The notes under the pieces: model-generated | Seen by the model: the letters and a program-made list of their open reading frames with translations, nothing else | Told to the model about the DNA's origin: nothing | The model's database searches: none | NCBI RefSeq assembly: GCF_002210425.1 | Contig: NZ_MWQK01000002.1 | Location: forward strand, 434,001-498,000 | Reading direction: 5' to 3' | Origin: Fibrobacter sp. UWB2 | Lineage (GTDB): Bacteria > Fibrobacterota > Fibrobacteria > Fibrobacterales > Fibrobacteraceae | Length of the DNA: 64,000 nucleotides | Shown here: in pieces, positions 18,189 to 28,920 of the stretch | How positions within the stretch are numbered: the first letter of the stretch is position 1 | Layout: each line of letters starts with the position of its first letter | Translations under genes and position numbers: made by a program

Positions 18189-19874
18189 TTAGCCCTCCAT
18201 GTTTTCGTCAGAGTTACCGATTTCCATCTTCTTGATGCTCTTGCTGCGGCCCTTTTCTGCGGGACCTCCTTTGCGCCAGGCATAGGCGATGGCGAGGTTC
18301 AAAAGCAAGAACAGTACGAGCAAGAATCCGCGGAATGCCCACGTGAATCCGATTTTCGGGAACGTGTGTCCGAGGAAATCGACTGTTGCGCTCGGGTCCA
18401 CATTGCTAAGCGTAATGAATGGGAGGCCGTCCGTTGCTGTGAACGATATCAGAAGCACGATCAGGTAAATCGGGCACACGTAAAGAATTATCGGGCGGAG
18501 GAAGCGCGGGAGCTTGAGGAGGGAGCCATCGTTCATGGTGGCGAAGGCTTCGTTTTCACCCGGTTCCACAACAACTTCAGCAGGGAGGTCTCCATTTGCC
18601 TGGGCTTCCTTGGCCTTGCGGCGCCCGAGCACGAGGCTAAAGAGAACCGCCTGGATCATGCCCACGAACACGATGAGGTACGTACCGCCCCAGAAGTCGA
18701 GTTCATCGACAGTGCCTGCGGCGAGGCCGAAAATAGCGGTGAGGCTACCGATAAAGGTAATCGTGCTGACCGTCGTGACGGACTTTTTACGCGTAAACTT
18801 GAGGTCGTCTTCGCAGAAGCTGATGAGCGGCTGGATGATGGAAATGGCGCTCGTGATGCCTGCAAAAAAGAGCATCGTGAACCAAACGGTCTGAAGCACG
18901 CCTCCGAACGGGAGTGTTCCGAAAACGTAAGGCATCGTCTGGAATCCAAGACCGAATGTGCCGAGCTTGGCGCATTCTTCGATGTTTGCGCCTGCGATAA
19001 GCACTGCCATCGGGATTACGACCGTACCACCAATAATCACTTCGGCAAATCCGTTCGTTGCGCTTGCCGTGAGCGAAGAAAGCACGAGGTCTTCTTTCGG
19101 CTTGAGGTAGCTTGCGTAGCAGAAAATGATGGCCATACCGAGGCTCATCGTGAAGAACACCTGGCCTGCAGCGGCCATCCAGACTTTCGGACTAGCGAGT
19201 TCCGAGAAATCCGGGTTCCACATGAAGGCGAGACCCTTGCCGATGCCCGGGAGCGTGAGCACGCGGACCACAAGCACAAGGCCCAAAATCAAGAGGATCG
19301 GCATGCAAATCTTGTTCGCGCGTTCAATGCCCTTGCGCACACCGAACGAAAGCACAATCATGTTCGCGATGAACGTAATGAGGAAGAAGATGATGGCGAC
19401 CGGGATGCCACCGACGCAAGTCTTGAGCATGATGTAGTCGCTAAAGAATTCCGTCATCTTTTCCGGACCCTGCGCGACAACGTTCATCAACGTGCCTGTT
19501 GCCGAGTAGAATGCGAATGCCAAAATCCAGGACTGGATAAATCCGTAGTAGAAAATGATGAAAATCGGCGGGAGGAGTCCGAGCGAGCCCAGGTACTTTG
19601 CCCACTTCTTCTTTTTCTGGAAAATCACGTGGTAGGTACTCGGGGAGGTGCCGTAATTGTGGTAGCCTGCGTAACGGCCGAGTGTCCATTCAATCCAGGC
19701 GAGCGGAATCCCGAGGAACACAAACGCAATGAGGTAGGGGATGATGAATGCGCCGCCGCCATTGGTAGCCGCTTGCACAGGGAATCGAAGAAAATTGCCA
19801 AGACCGACTGCGGAACCAGCGACTGCGAGGATGACCCCGAGTTTGGAACCCCAGTTTTCACGATTATTTGCCAT
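18189..19874 (-). CDS. NSS (SNF) family sodium-dependent transporter
   Basis: 561 aa with about 12 membrane helices. The helix-1 signature GSAVGLGNFLRFPVQAATNGGGAF matches the sodium and substrate site of LeuT-type amino-acid carriers. The tail after residue 540 is basic and cytoplasmic. Bacterial members take up amino acids with Na+; the substrate is not readable from the sequence. The small MetS-like gene follows immediately. A plus-strand frame of the same length opposite it is a codon-bias shadow. Confidence 0.92.
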   Translation of the reverse strand: MANNRENWGSKLGVILAVAGSAVGLGNFLRFPVQAATNGGGAFIIPYLIAFVFLGIPLAWIEWTLGRYAGYHNYGTSPSTYHVIFQKKKKWAKYLGSLGLLPPIFIIFYYGFIQSWILAFAFYSATGTLMNVVAQGPEKMTEFFSDYIMLKTCVGGIPVAIIFFLITFIANMIVLSFGVRKGIERANKICMPILLILGLVLVVRVLTLPGIGKGLAFMWNPDFSELASPKVWMAAAGQVFFTMSLGMAIIFCYASYLKPKEDLVLSSLTASATNGFAEVIIGGTVVIPMAVLIAGANIEECAKLGTFGLGFQTMPYVFGTLPFGGVLQTVWFTMLFFAGITSAISIIQPLISFCEDDLKFTRKKSVTTVSTITFIGSLTAIFGLAAGTVDELDFWGGTYLIVFVGMIQAVLFSLVLGRRKAKEAQANGDLPAEVVVEPGENEAFATMNDGSLLKLPRFLRPIILYVCPIYLIVLLISFTATDGLPFITLSNVDPSATVDFLGHTFPKIGFTWAFRGFLLVLFLLLNLAIAYAWRKGGPAEKGRSKSIKKMEIGNSDENMEG

Positions 19875-19960
19875 GTTCTTTTCCTAAAATTTGAGCCGAA
19901 ACTCAGTGAATATCGTGCTAAATTTAGTTATTCCTCGAAAAATGGCAACTTTGAAAAATA

Positions 19961-21349
19961 TTACGCCATCCCCTTGATTTCCATTTTCTTCTGGTACATG
20001 CTATCGTCAGCACGCTTAAAAACATCTTCGACGCTGTCGCCGGGCTTGTAGATCGCCATGCCGTATGCGACGGAATAACGTTCCCAGGGCTTGCGGGAGG
20101 TGTTGTTGCGAGACTTCTTGAATTTGGATTCGATATCCTTGAGCAGTTTGTCCCTATTCTTGTAATCACTATTCTGCAGCAAAACGACGAATTCGTCTCC
20201 GCCGAATCTGTAAATGGGGGACTGCTTATATATATTGCAGAAAATATGGCACGAACCTAAAATGTACTTGTCTCCACAGTCGTGACCATAGTGGTCGTTG
20301 ACGTCCTTGAGGTTGTTGACGTCTATCATCACGAACCCGAATGTGGCTCCACCCTTGTCGATTTGTTCTTGCAGGGAATCCTTCATCTTGTCGTAGGCGA
20401 CCTTGCTGTTCACGTGGGTCAGTGCATCCTTGAATGCCAAATTCGTCATGTCTTCGGCCTGTTCCTGGGCGGAACGCGCCTGTTCTTCGGCATCTAGAAG
20501 CCCCTGGACGTACGTGCGCATGTCTTCGGACATCTGCGAAATAGCGTTCGAGAGCGATTCGACTTCGTTGTGCGTGTGAATTTCGGGAGCATCAAAGATG
20601 AGCTCGTCGGGCGTCTTTTTACCACGGCTCTTTTCGGCGAAATGTCGGGCGCTCTTTTCAAGTTCAAGAATCGGCCCCGTCACGTTGCGGCGTAACCATA
20701 TGAACAAAATAAGTGCAAACAGGAGCCCAAGCCCGAGGGTCAGTAAAACGTTGTACATGACGTAATAGTTGACGGTCTTGTGGAGGTCCGAAATGGAAAT
20801 GTCTGCGCAGATGACGCCAAAATGCACTCCAAGCGAGTTGACGTACGGTTTGCAGGCTGTGTAGGCGGCCCCCCAGTCGGAGTTTTCTTCAAAGAATGAA
20901 ATTTCATCCTTTGTCATGGCCTTCGCGAATTTTCGAATTTCAGAAAGTTCATACGCGTCGGTCGGCTCCAACAACTTCATGTCTTCTTCGCCACGTTCAC
21001 GTTCTGCCTTGCTTGTTGCTGAGCAAATATTGTACATGGAATCGTTGCGCACAAAAAGCGAGTAGAGGTAGAACAGCTCGAAGTCGTCGACCATGCCGTT
21101 GAGCAACTGTTGCACGTCGTTATACTTTTCGGTCTTTTGGCCCGTTATGGCGTTCTGGTAAAGGTCGTCCATGTCTATGCGGTTGACCGCATAGTTCAGA
21201 ATGTTGCTGAGCTTGTCGTCGTAACGCTTGTAAAGAGACTGAGAGTATGTCATGTAAGCCTGGATAGAAAGCAAAAGGCACATGAATGTGATAAAGACCG
21301 CGCTTCCTAGAATAAGGCTTCTATGAATAGGTTTCTTCTGGTTCTTCAT
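19961..21349 (-). CDS. HAMP-GGDEF membrane diguanylate cyclase
   Basis: About 462 aa from the ATG at 21349, chosen because GGAG lies 8 nt upstream; in-frame starts at 21361 and further up lack a ribosome site. It has an N-terminal membrane helix, a periplasmic sensor region (about 35-185), a second helix (VLLTLGLGLLFALILFIWL), a HAMP-like linker with coiled coil, and a GGDEF domain with intact RFGGDEFVVLL. It should make cyclic di-GMP from two GTP. The phage-like element is inserted in its upstream region, about 100 bp from the start codon. Confidence 0.88.
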   Translation of the reverse strand: MKNQKKPIHRSLILGSAVFITFMCLLLSIQAYMTYSQSLYKRYDDKLSNILNYAVNRIDMDDLYQNAITGQKTEKYNDVQQLLNGMVDDFELFYLYSLFVRNDSMYNICSATSKAERERGEEDMKLLEPTDAYELSEIRKFAKAMTKDEISFFEENSDWGAAYTACKPYVNSLGVHFGVICADISISDLHKTVNYYVMYNVLLTLGLGLLFALILFIWLRRNVTGPILELEKSARHFAEKSRGKKTPDELIFDAPEIHTHNEVESLSNAISQMSEDMRTYVQGLLDAEEQARSAQEQAEDMTNLAFKDALTHVNSKVAYDKMKDSLQEQIDKGGATFGFVMIDVNNLKDVNDHYGHDCGDKYILGSCHIFCNIYKQSPIYRFGGDEFVVLLQNSDYKNRDKLLKDIESKFKKSRNNTSRKPWERYSVAYGMAIYKPGDSVEDVFKRADDSMYQKKMEIKGMA

Positions 21350-21447
21350 ACATTGCTCCATCGCTTCAAAAATACTTCTTTTTTTTACAAGAATCGTAAG
21401 TGATGTGAAAAATAGCACAATGATAGGAATCTGCTTTTTTGTACACT

Positions 21448-21455
21448 ATTTTGTG
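21448..21455. repeat. Target site duplication, left copy
   Basis: ATTTTGTG directly abuts the left end of the element; the identical 8-mer abuts the right end at 51655-51662. Confidence 0.93.
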
Positions 21456-21614
21456 GGATAAGTAGAACTTTTTTGTTGTTAATGGAATGTTGACAAGAAC
21501 CGTGCTTTTAAGAGCCATTGAATCCTGTCGAATCACCAAAAGCCCTTTTAAAGTCCTTTTTGTTTAAAATTTTAAACATCAGACGGTGCTTCAACATTAA
21601 AGTTCTACATAGCC
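21456..21614 (+). repeat. 159-bp terminal direct repeat, left copy
   Basis: Identical to 51496-51654. Each copy begins and ends with parts of an inverted repeat sharing GTAGAACTTT and TGTTG, so the 159-bp unit alone resembles a miniature IS1595-type element. It contains a perfect 16-bp palindrome GTTTAAAATTTTAAAC (21562-21577) and no gene. Confidence 0.95.
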
Positions 21615-21837
21615 GGCCCCAGCCTCCAAGAAAACTTCACATTTTATATAAGTGTTCAAGCCCTTTTGGAAGACTCCAAACATTCATCATCTTCCAAAAC
21701 CACATTCACGAAACCACATTTTATTTTAAGTTCGTGTATTCCATTTGATGATTAAGAACGGTTTTTGGTGTTTGGAATGGCGAATTGTGTTTAATGTGGT
21801 TTTTGGGTTCGTTTTTGTTTTAGGCGAATTTGTGGCT
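21615..21837. other. Non-coding stretch inside the left end
   Basis: No gene seen in 223 bp. It begins with GGCCCCAGC, the near mirror of GCTGGGGGCC that precedes the right repeat (51486-51495). A 10-bp inverted repeat TTTTGGAAGA / TCTTCCAAAA lies at 21664-21673 and 21690-21699 and may end leftward transcription of the spike operon. Confidence 0.6.
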
Positions 21838-22126
21838 TTATTTTTCCATTTTCATTCGTTCTGTAAGTTTCGCCACATTGATATTTAAAGCATTGATTCC
21901 AGACACGATTTCATCAAGTTTATTGGTTAATGTTTGGGTCTGGCTTTCAATAGATTTTATTCTTTGCTTCAATAATTCACATTCTGTCTTTAATTGGTTG
22001 TATTCGCTATTTCGTTGTGTTCCGAGTGGTTTTTCTTTGAAAGTATATGATTAGATAGACCACCGTTCCACACATTACAGAAATGGCGTTATTTGAATTT
22101 AGAAGTGTTATTATAATATCTTCCAT
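21838..22126 (-). CDS. Membrane-anchored coiled-coil protein (+1 recoded)
   Basis: 95 aa if C22024 is skipped. Residues 1-34 are read up to AAA ACC ACT, then an in-frame CGG; reading GGA instead continues in the +1 frame to TAA at 21838. Unshifted translation stops five codons later. The protein has one membrane helix (about 14-31) and then a long coiled coil (LKTECELLKQRIKSIESQ onward). This layout resembles inner-membrane spanins or XhlA-like phage lysis proteins, but no family was recognised. Last gene of the leftward late cluster. Confidence 0.72.
22022..22024 (-). other. +1 recoding site 1 (membrane/coiled-coil gene)
   Basis: ACT CGG AAC in frame; skipping C22024 gives ACT GGA ACA and an open frame of 61 codons. 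Confidence 0.8.
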
Positions 22127-22127
22127 A

Positions 22128-22752
22128 TTATGCCTCTATGGGGTCTGCAATGATTTTTAAATACATCTGACCATACTTTAGAATGTTGAGTTTCATTGCC
22201 TTTGTTCCATAGAAAAGCGTTATATCAAGCGAACCTGTAACCGTTGAAGTTACCTCGTAAGTGTTGAATGTGTAAAGATTGAATGGTGTATTGCTTAAAG
22301 ATTCATTCACGAAAGAACTCCATTGGTTATCTGGTGTAATTGTCGAACTGGTTCTCATTGACACATAGCCATATAAAGAAGTTGGTGTATTTGATGAAAT
22401 TCTCAAAGATACTGCATTCATTGTGGCAAGCGCTGTAAATGTCAATCCATTTAAAGAAAAAAGATTGTATGGTGTATCACTTGGGGAAGCTATGTTTTCA
22501 GTCGTGATAAACATTTTATTTGTCGTGGCTGAAATTACATTGTTTGTTATCGTGATATTATCGCCTGCGGTTAAAATGTCTTGTTTGTCGCTTAAAGTTC
22601 TTTGAATGTTTATCAAGGTTGACGCAGTGTTTGAAGCATAGGTGTTAAAATCATCCAAAGCCAAAGCCCCGAATATTCGTTCTTGCTTGAAGTTTTTCGT
22701 TATCGTTCAAGGTTTGAGAAATGTTGTATAAAACTTTGTTTATCTTTGACAT
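22128..22752 (-). CDS. Tail-fibre/spike accessory protein (+1 recoded)
   Basis: 207 aa with +1 at C22671. The first 27 codons end in KLQARTNI; an in-frame CGG follows and skipping its C gives GALALDDFNTYA. The join restores ARTNIGA, a short motif often found in phage tail-fibre proteins. Unshifted reading stops after five more residues (RGFGFG). The rest is beta-rich with Thr/Ser/Asn repeats, like a small trimeric fibre or tail-tip subunit. It is 3 nt from the larger spike gene upstream. Confidence 0.78.
22669..22671 (-). other. +1 recoding site 2 (fibre accessory gene)
   Basis: ATT CGG GGC in frame; skipping C22671 gives ATT GGG GCT and restores ARTNIGA. Confidence 0.85.
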
Positions 22753-22755
22753 GAT

Positions 22756-24619
22756 TTAATCTCCTGAGAATTGAAGAAAATAAAGAATATCTGCGGCATT
22801 GTTGAAAGACATATCTGTAGGGTCATATAATCGCCCCTCTGGACAATAACCGTAACGATTATAAGACATCGTGTAATCAAACAAGTAATATGTTGTATGA
22901 GCCTGACCGATTATTTCAAGCCCCTTATAAACGACTTCAACATAATATAAAGTGTTTCTTCTTAAATAAAGAGAGCCTTCGCTTGTTTCAGTAAGTGGAA
23001 GTGTGTAATGACGGTTAGAGCCTTGGGTTAAGTTTGTATATGCCGTTTCACCAAGTTTATTTCCGTTCAAGTCGAAAATTCCAATTTGAATACAGCCATA
23101 AAGCTGAACAGTTCCCACGGCAAAATCCACCTTGGTAATTTGACCTTTTGCGTCAGCCAATCTTTTATAAATGTAACAGTTGTGGTTATCGTGATTTCCT
23201 GGGGTTACATCGTGAACATTCCAAGGGTTTGTTCCGTCATTTGCTGAATCTACGAGGTCAATGGTAGAAACTGAAAGTTTTGGATCTGAAGTGTCAGGGG
23301 TAAGAACATCCAAATAAAGTTTTCCATTTGACTTGGTTATTTGAACATCTGAATGTTCAGTTGCTTTTAAAACATCTTCCAAATAGCCTGCCGTAGAGCT
23401 TGAATCAACTGCAACTTTGTCGTTGCCACTTGAACCACCACCGACTGCACCTTGGTCTATTCTATGAATGTGGAAAATCAAGGAACTTATAGAAAAGTTC
23501 TGACTTGGTAAATTAACACTTGTTATGAATGTAGAAGAAACATTCTGGTCCCAACTTAATTCATAAACATGAGTTCCGACGATTGAACAATCTACATTAG
23601 AAACCGTGTGTAATGTATCGCCTGTAAATATTCCAAAGTCGTAATAATTCTCTATAGCCGTTGAATTTGAAAGTGTAGCTATTGCAGTAATATGGTAAAC
23701 ACCACCATTTTTCAAGGCTATGTTTGAATTAGAAACATTTATGTTTCCAGAAATCTTCGTCCAAGTAGCACCATTGTTTGAATAAAATTTACCGTATTCG
23801 TTTGTTTGAGGAGCAACGGACAAATCAAAAAATTTAACATCGTCTTGTGTTGTTTCAGTAACCGTTATAGATTGGTCGCTTGATTGAATAGCAACATTTG
23901 CTCCACCCTGACCAGTTCCAGCAATGGTGTATATTGTATGACCGTCAGAAGCCGTGCTTGCCTGAACGCTTATTGTTCCATCGGTGTTCTTTACTTCTGT
24001 CTTAGCCGCAGCAATTTGGGTTCTTAATTCATTGTCTGCCATTTGTCGATTCATTGTTTCAGAAATCAATGAACCCTGAACATTTGTTATAGAAGCGTTG
24101 AGCGTATTATAAATTTGGTTGTCGTTATTACTTCTATTTTGAATTTCTGTTTGAATGGCATTATAGAGGGCTTGGTTTCCACTTGTCGAATCATAGAAAC
24201 CATCTACAGCCCCCTTGGAATTGTCAGAAAACGATAAAGAATAATTGACTTGTGAATCTTCTATATGTGACTGAACATCTATATATTCGTCGCCATTTAT
24301 AGAAAAAACATAAGTTCCCTCAATAGCAATGCCGTTTGACGGTTGAATGTTGTCGGTCGTCCAAAGGAGGTTTTTGTCCTTGTCGAAAACTTCCAATCTA
24401 TAACAATAATTGTTGTTCACATAGACGGTAGCCCTGCCGTTATTATCGAGAATAATGTCCGTAGGGTTCAATATTTCACCATTGGGGTCTTTGTAGGTCT
24501 TGACAGGATATTTGCCGTTCGTGTCGCTATGGTGATAAACATTCAAGATTCCGAGCGGTGTTTATCGTTCCATTCTTCAAGATGAATTGAATGTTTGGGT
24601 CAAATAATAACTGAATCAT
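22756..24619 (-). CDS. Receptor-binding spike/fibre protein (+1 recoded)
   Basis: 620 aa with +1 at C24553. The start MIQLLFDPNIQFILKNGTIN has a GAGG ribosome site; after TA an in-frame CGG is met. Skipping C continues as GILNVYHHSDTNGKYPVKTY, completing the N-terminal virion-binding domain common to podovirus spikes (pattern GxxxVYHHxDTxxxxPxxTYKDPNG). Without the shift the peptide ends after 30 residues. Residues 130-190 are coiled coil; the C-terminal 350 are beta-rich and may carry receptor binding. No other in-frame CGG occurs in about 600 codons. Confidence 0.82.
24551..24553 (-). other. +1 recoding site 3 (spike gene)
   Basis: GCT CGG AAT in frame; skipping C24553 gives GCT GGA ATC and 598 more residues. 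Confidence 0.88.
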
Positions 24620-24634
24620 TTTCAAACCTCAAAA

Positions 24635-27103
24635 TTAACCTGTGTATTTAACGCTATAATATGGTAGAACATCAAGGCTTCCATATGCTTCAATGTTGCC
24701 CCAATCGTGATTGTCCGAATCTATTGAAAACATAATTCTAAAATATGCTTCAGAAGAATTTTCCCAAAAAGCCGTTACTTTTCGTGGTCTGCACATCCAA
24801 TGATAGCCCCCGTCAAAAGCGTAATCTTTGTTTGTTGCAAATGCGTGAACAACGGTGGGATTTCCAATGAAATCTGGGCGGTGCATTGTTTCGTGATGTC
24901 CTGTCCAATACATCTCCCTATAGAATCGAAGATTTACTTTCAAATCGTCCATAAACAAGTCTTCATAATCCATTGTTTCGTATTCATTACCATTAACAGA
25001 CTTTATTGAATGACCAGGGGCTACATAGGGAACTTCTTGAATTGTCGCATAGCCTTCAACACCGTGAGGGTCGCCTACATTTATAATACTTGTAAAGCTA
25101 CCCATCGGATATTCTGAAATTACTTTTGGTCCAGTATTGCTCTTATATAACCAAATATGATGTGCAGGGTATGGGTCAAGATATAGCGTTGTGCAGTCGT
25201 TTCGTGTGAACTTACCTTCACCAAGAGGATCTGACCAAGATTCAGGATATATTGGAATTTTTTCTGTATTCAAGAAAAGATTTCCAATCCAGAAGCAAGT
25301 TGTTTTCACGCCTGTTCTATATGGTGTATAATGTTGTAATAAATGTCTGCCACCTATTACGCAATTTTTCATAACGCTATAGATGAAATCTTGAGTTCCA
25401 TTCAATAGAAAATCCTGAGTCCAAACAGACCCCGAAACGGTCGTGCCTTGAATATCCAAAGCACCCCTTATAACAATGTCACCATTGACTTTGCAGTTTA
25501 TTAAAGTAATATCGCCCTTGAATGGGTTTGTGTTATCGCCAACAGCCCCCTGTGTAAGCCCTTCACCTATTGAAGAATTAAATACCGTACTGACGGCACC
25601 CATTACACAAGAAACATTCTTGTCATGTTCCATTGAGGCGACCCACGAATCGGCAAGCGTTATCACGGCGTTTCCATTTTCATATTTCAAAATTCCAACT
25701 TTACAATTGGTCAATGATACAGAAACCGCCCCATTTATCCACATCTTATCTATTACGCAATGTTCAAAAGCTGTCGTGTTATTCACACTTACATAGCCCA
25801 AAGAACCGTTTCTATAAGTGATTCCTTCGCCTAAAAGAGCCAAAGCTATATTTGGATTCATCGGCAAAGTTCGCCCCTGCAAATCTATCACGGTGAACCC
25901 ACAATGACGGGCAGTCAAGACAAAGTTTAAAGGGTGTTCAAAGTTTTCAATGTTCACCGTGCATGTAGAAGCTTCAACGCCTGTATTATTGAAATAATCT
26001 TTAAACGGTCTATCTGAAACCACCATATTTCTTAAATAGAAATTGGTTCCAACATTAAGCATGTTTTCGCCTATGAAGTGGCAACCGTTAAAAGTTATGC
26101 TGTAGCTATCGTTTGTGTAATCTATTGAACCGTGCCCAATGAAAGTAATATTTGAACAGGTAATGTTCGCATTTTTTACGCTTGTTTGAGAAGACAACTT
26201 GTTATAAATGTGAATTGTCTTTGCTCCCGATATAAGCATTTGGAAAAGGTCATAGAAAATAAGAGAATCGACTTCAACATAGCTACCGTTAAAATGAAAG
26301 TTTCCAATGGGCTTTGAATTTCTTGCACCTGCAAATTGAATATTCTTACAGGTTACAGTATGGGCAGAACCAAAATCTACTTGGTCTTCTAAAAGCAAAG
26401 TTCGGCTTGTTGAGTAATTTGTTTGTATGTTATAATCACCCCTTTTCATCTTGATAACTTTGGGCGACAAAATTCTATTGTCCGTTCCATATTGGTTTGA
26501 AGCACCAAATAAAGCAGACATATTTTCCAAGTGTCCTTCATATACACCGTAATATTCAGATGGAATATATGGAAGTGAATGAACAAGCAACCAACGACCA
26601 CCCGATTGAAGTTGTGAACCAAACACCTGACCGTTATCTACTTGGTCATTTGAATTTTCATCCCAAATGTATGTTCTAGCTCCACAGTCATCGTTTGTAT
26701 GATAGCCCACGACAGTAATCATTCCCAAGGATGGATCTGCATCCGCTATTGATTCATAGCCAAATAGGATTGAATCCTGATTCCCGCTTGAAATATCAAG
26801 CCCCGTGTAATATGTCCTATCATCTGCCCACATATTAGGGCGATTGTCTGTTTTAGGGTCGTCATAATCGCCAATATATTTTTCTTGGTGTACCGTATAG
26901 ATTTTGTTTTCGAGAATTACATCGTATTCAAGAAAGCCGTTTATGTCGGTATATACAGGATTTTCACAAAGTACAAGTTGGTCGTTTTCATCATAGACAT
27001 AAATTTTATCAAGTTGGTTTGTGTCTTTCTGATAGAATGAAACTCGACCGTATAAAGGTTTACCAATTAAATCTAATCTTCTGTCTTTGTCGAAAGCTAT
27101 CAT
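24635..27103 (-). CDS. Tailspike-like protein with beta-helix
   Basis: 822 aa, unbroken, no in-frame CGG. The first 90 residues look like a head-binding domain (DLIGKPLYGRVSFYQKDTNQ, then YENPVYTD-type turns). The middle (about 200-620) has the short repeated strands of a right-handed parallel beta-helix, as in tailspikes and pectate lyases (repeating CKNIQFAG, CSNITFIGHG, FNGCHFIGE). These proteins bind and often cleave surface polysaccharide. It starts one base after the portal stop codon, so it is coupled to the portal gene. Confidence 0.83.
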   Translation of the reverse strand: MIAFDKDRRLDLIGKPLYGRVSFYQKDTNQLDKIYVYDENDQLVLCENPVYTDINGFLEYDVILENKIYTVHQEKYIGDYDDPKTDNRPNMWADDRTYYTGLDISSGNQDSILFGYESIADADPSLGMITVVGYHTNDDCGARTYIWDENSNDQVDNGQVFGSQLQSGGRWLLVHSLPYIPSEYYGVYEGHLENMSALFGASNQYGTDNRILSPKVIKMKRGDYNIQTNYSTSRTLLLEDQVDFGSAHTVTCKNIQFAGARNSKPIGNFHFNGSYVEVDSLIFYDLFQMLISGAKTIHIYNKLSSQTSVKNANITCSNITFIGHGSIDYTNDSYSITFNGCHFIGENMLNVGTNFYLRNMVVSDRPFKDYFNNTGVEASTCTVNIENFEHPLNFVLTARHCGFTVIDLQGRTLPMNPNIALALLGEGITYRNGSLGYVSVNNTTAFEHCVIDKMWINGAVSVSLTNCKVGILKYENGNAVITLADSWVASMEHDKNVSCVMGAVSTVFNSSIGEGLTQGAVGDNTNPFKGDITLINCKVNGDIVIRGALDIQGTTVSGSVWTQDFLLNGTQDFIYSVMKNCVIGGRHLLQHYTPYRTGVKTTCFWIGNLFLNTEKIPIYPESWSDPLGEGKFTRNDCTTLYLDPYPAHHIWLYKSNTGPKVISEYPMGSFTSIINVGDPHGVEGYATIQEVPYVAPGHSIKSVNGNEYETMDYEDLFMDDLKVNLRFYREMYWTGHHETMHRPDFIGNPTVVHAFATNKDYAFDGGYHWMCRPRKVTAFWENSSEAYFRIMFSIDSDNHDWGNIEAYGSLDVLPYYSVKYTG

Positions 27104-28871
27104 TTAGACCCCCAACTGATTTAAAATTTGTTCATTGTTTTTCTGTTGTATCTTTGCGACCATTCGGGCGTTCTCGTTGTTTTGCTTAAATGCTTCTTTT
27201 TCAAGTTCCATAACCCTGTTTGCGTTTTGGTTTTCTGCTTGGGCTTCAAGTTTCATTGCTTCTTTCTGCAATTCCGTTTGGTTATCCATTTGGGCGACCA
27301 ATAAAGCATTTCTGTTATTTTGTTCCATAGCAAGCAACTGAACATTAAGTTGCTGATTTTGGTTTTTAAGTTCTTGGTTCGCTTGTGCCATTTGTTGAAT
27401 TTGGTTTTGGAATTGGATTTGCTGTTGCTGAATTTGTTGCTGTAATCGCATAACTTCGGGAGAAACACCATCAAACACGGCTTGATTGAATCGCCTTATA
27501 AATTGGTTATCGTCTAATGTCGATGTAATCGCCCCAACCAAATCCATTCTTTTTTCTTCTGGCACAAGTTGAGCCAACTGCATTAATTCGGCTCTTGCTA
27601 TTTGTCTTTCCATTTGGTCTTCTGGCCCTTGCTCTACAGAAACTTCTACATCATACCCAAGCAACTGAAAGAAAATGTGTCCTGCCGACTTGAAAGATTC
27701 TTTTAGATTGTCGAAATAATTTCTGACATTGTTCGTGTATGATTTCGCATTAAGTAGGGCTTCGGTTGCAGTCATTTCCACTTTTTGATCGGGTATTCCA
27801 ATAGATTCAACACCCGTAATAGATTGAAGCATAGCCAAAGAATTTTGAAGAACTGTCGTTAAGTCGTTGTATTGAATCGTCATGTCAATTCGTGTTGGCG
27901 GTTCGTTTTGGTTCTTTCTATCATCGTATTTGTTGTATAACAAAAGCGGATTCACGGACTTGTCGAAATTTTTAAAATATTCTTCATTTCCCTCAATAGC
28001 TTCTTTTGTTCCCACCCAAGCGTTCTTCGGTGATTTCGCCAAGCGTTCGCATAATTGGGAATAGCTGTAATCAATAAGTTTTTGTATTGGCTTTGATTGG
28101 GAAACAATGCCACGATGACTTAATTTATCGTCTATAAATGTTTCTTCACCATATACGGGGATGATTGGTAATCTATCAATGTTTAGAATAATAGGCTCTT
28201 CTAGCAAATCCCTGTTCAATAGCTTATAGACAATAACACCACCGTTTGATTTCACATAATATGTGATTAACGGCAAGGATTGTTCATCATAAGAATCCGA
28301 AATATCTATAAGTGGCTTGTCGCCTTTTTCTGTTACGAAATCTTCGCCGTAGGTTTTCTTAATCCACGCCTTAGATTTAATGTCAATGATTATTGCTTGA
28401 TTTGCGTCCGAACCATCTATTTCAATAGAGTCTGGGTCATAATAGACTTTGGTCACATCGGGAATGGAATAAAGGACGGGAACGGCATTTCCGTTCTTGT
28501 CATAATCTATTGATAGATTAAGAAAGCCTAGACCATAGCCGTGTAGAATTTCTTAAAGCCTGATAAATGGACGCTTTGACGGCTGTGGTCGTTAAAAATC
28601 TGTTGGCTATATCATTTAACGATTCATCTGTTGTAAGCCAAGAATACGGTGCAGACGAATACTGATTGACAATTGCTCTAATGGTGTTTGATATAACATC
28701 AACCGGCATTTTAAGTCGGGATTTTCCAAAACGCTTGTTGTCGTTTTCGTCAAAATGCGAACCTCCTAGAAAAAGCCTATCATCTTTTATTCTATCGTAG
28801 AAGTCGCTGAAATAATCGTGTGAACGGTTTTCAAAATCCTTAAATTCTTTCAATAAAGCTTCATCTATCAT
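27104..28871 (-). CDS. Portal protein, P22-like (+1 recoded)
   Basis: 588 aa with +1 at C28541. The first 110 codons (stem-forming FLGGSHFDENDNKRFGKSRL, then the wing) reach QALRNST and an in-frame CGG. Skipping C gives GYGLGFLNLSIDYDKNGNAV and then VYYDPDSIEI. That gly-rich turn followed by a Dp.sv.yDPd element is typical of P22-type portals. The tail (about 440-580) is a Gln/Asn-rich long coiled coil, like the barrel helix. The portal dodecamer is the DNA gate of the capsid. Unshifted, only 117 aa would be made. It is unusual that the portal lies 16 kb from the terminase. Confidence 0.84.
28539..28541 (-). other. +1 recoding site 4 (portal)
   Basis: ACA CGG CTA in frame; skipping C28541 gives ACA GGC TAT and 478 more residues. 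Confidence 0.88.
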
Positions 28872-28887
28872 TCAAAACCTCATAGAA

Positions 28888-28912
28888 TGAAACACCCATT
28901 ATATAAGGGGTG
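28888..28912 (-). terminator. Possible terminator
   Basis: CACCC and GGGTG arms lie between the gene ending at 28921 and the portal start. The stem is short and no long T-run follows. Confidence 0.35.
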
Positions 28913-28920
28913 CTTACATT

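Noticed and set aside
18366-20051. Plus-strand frame of 561 codons
   Set aside because: Antisense shadow of the NSS transporter; low-complexity Glu/His/Arg composition.
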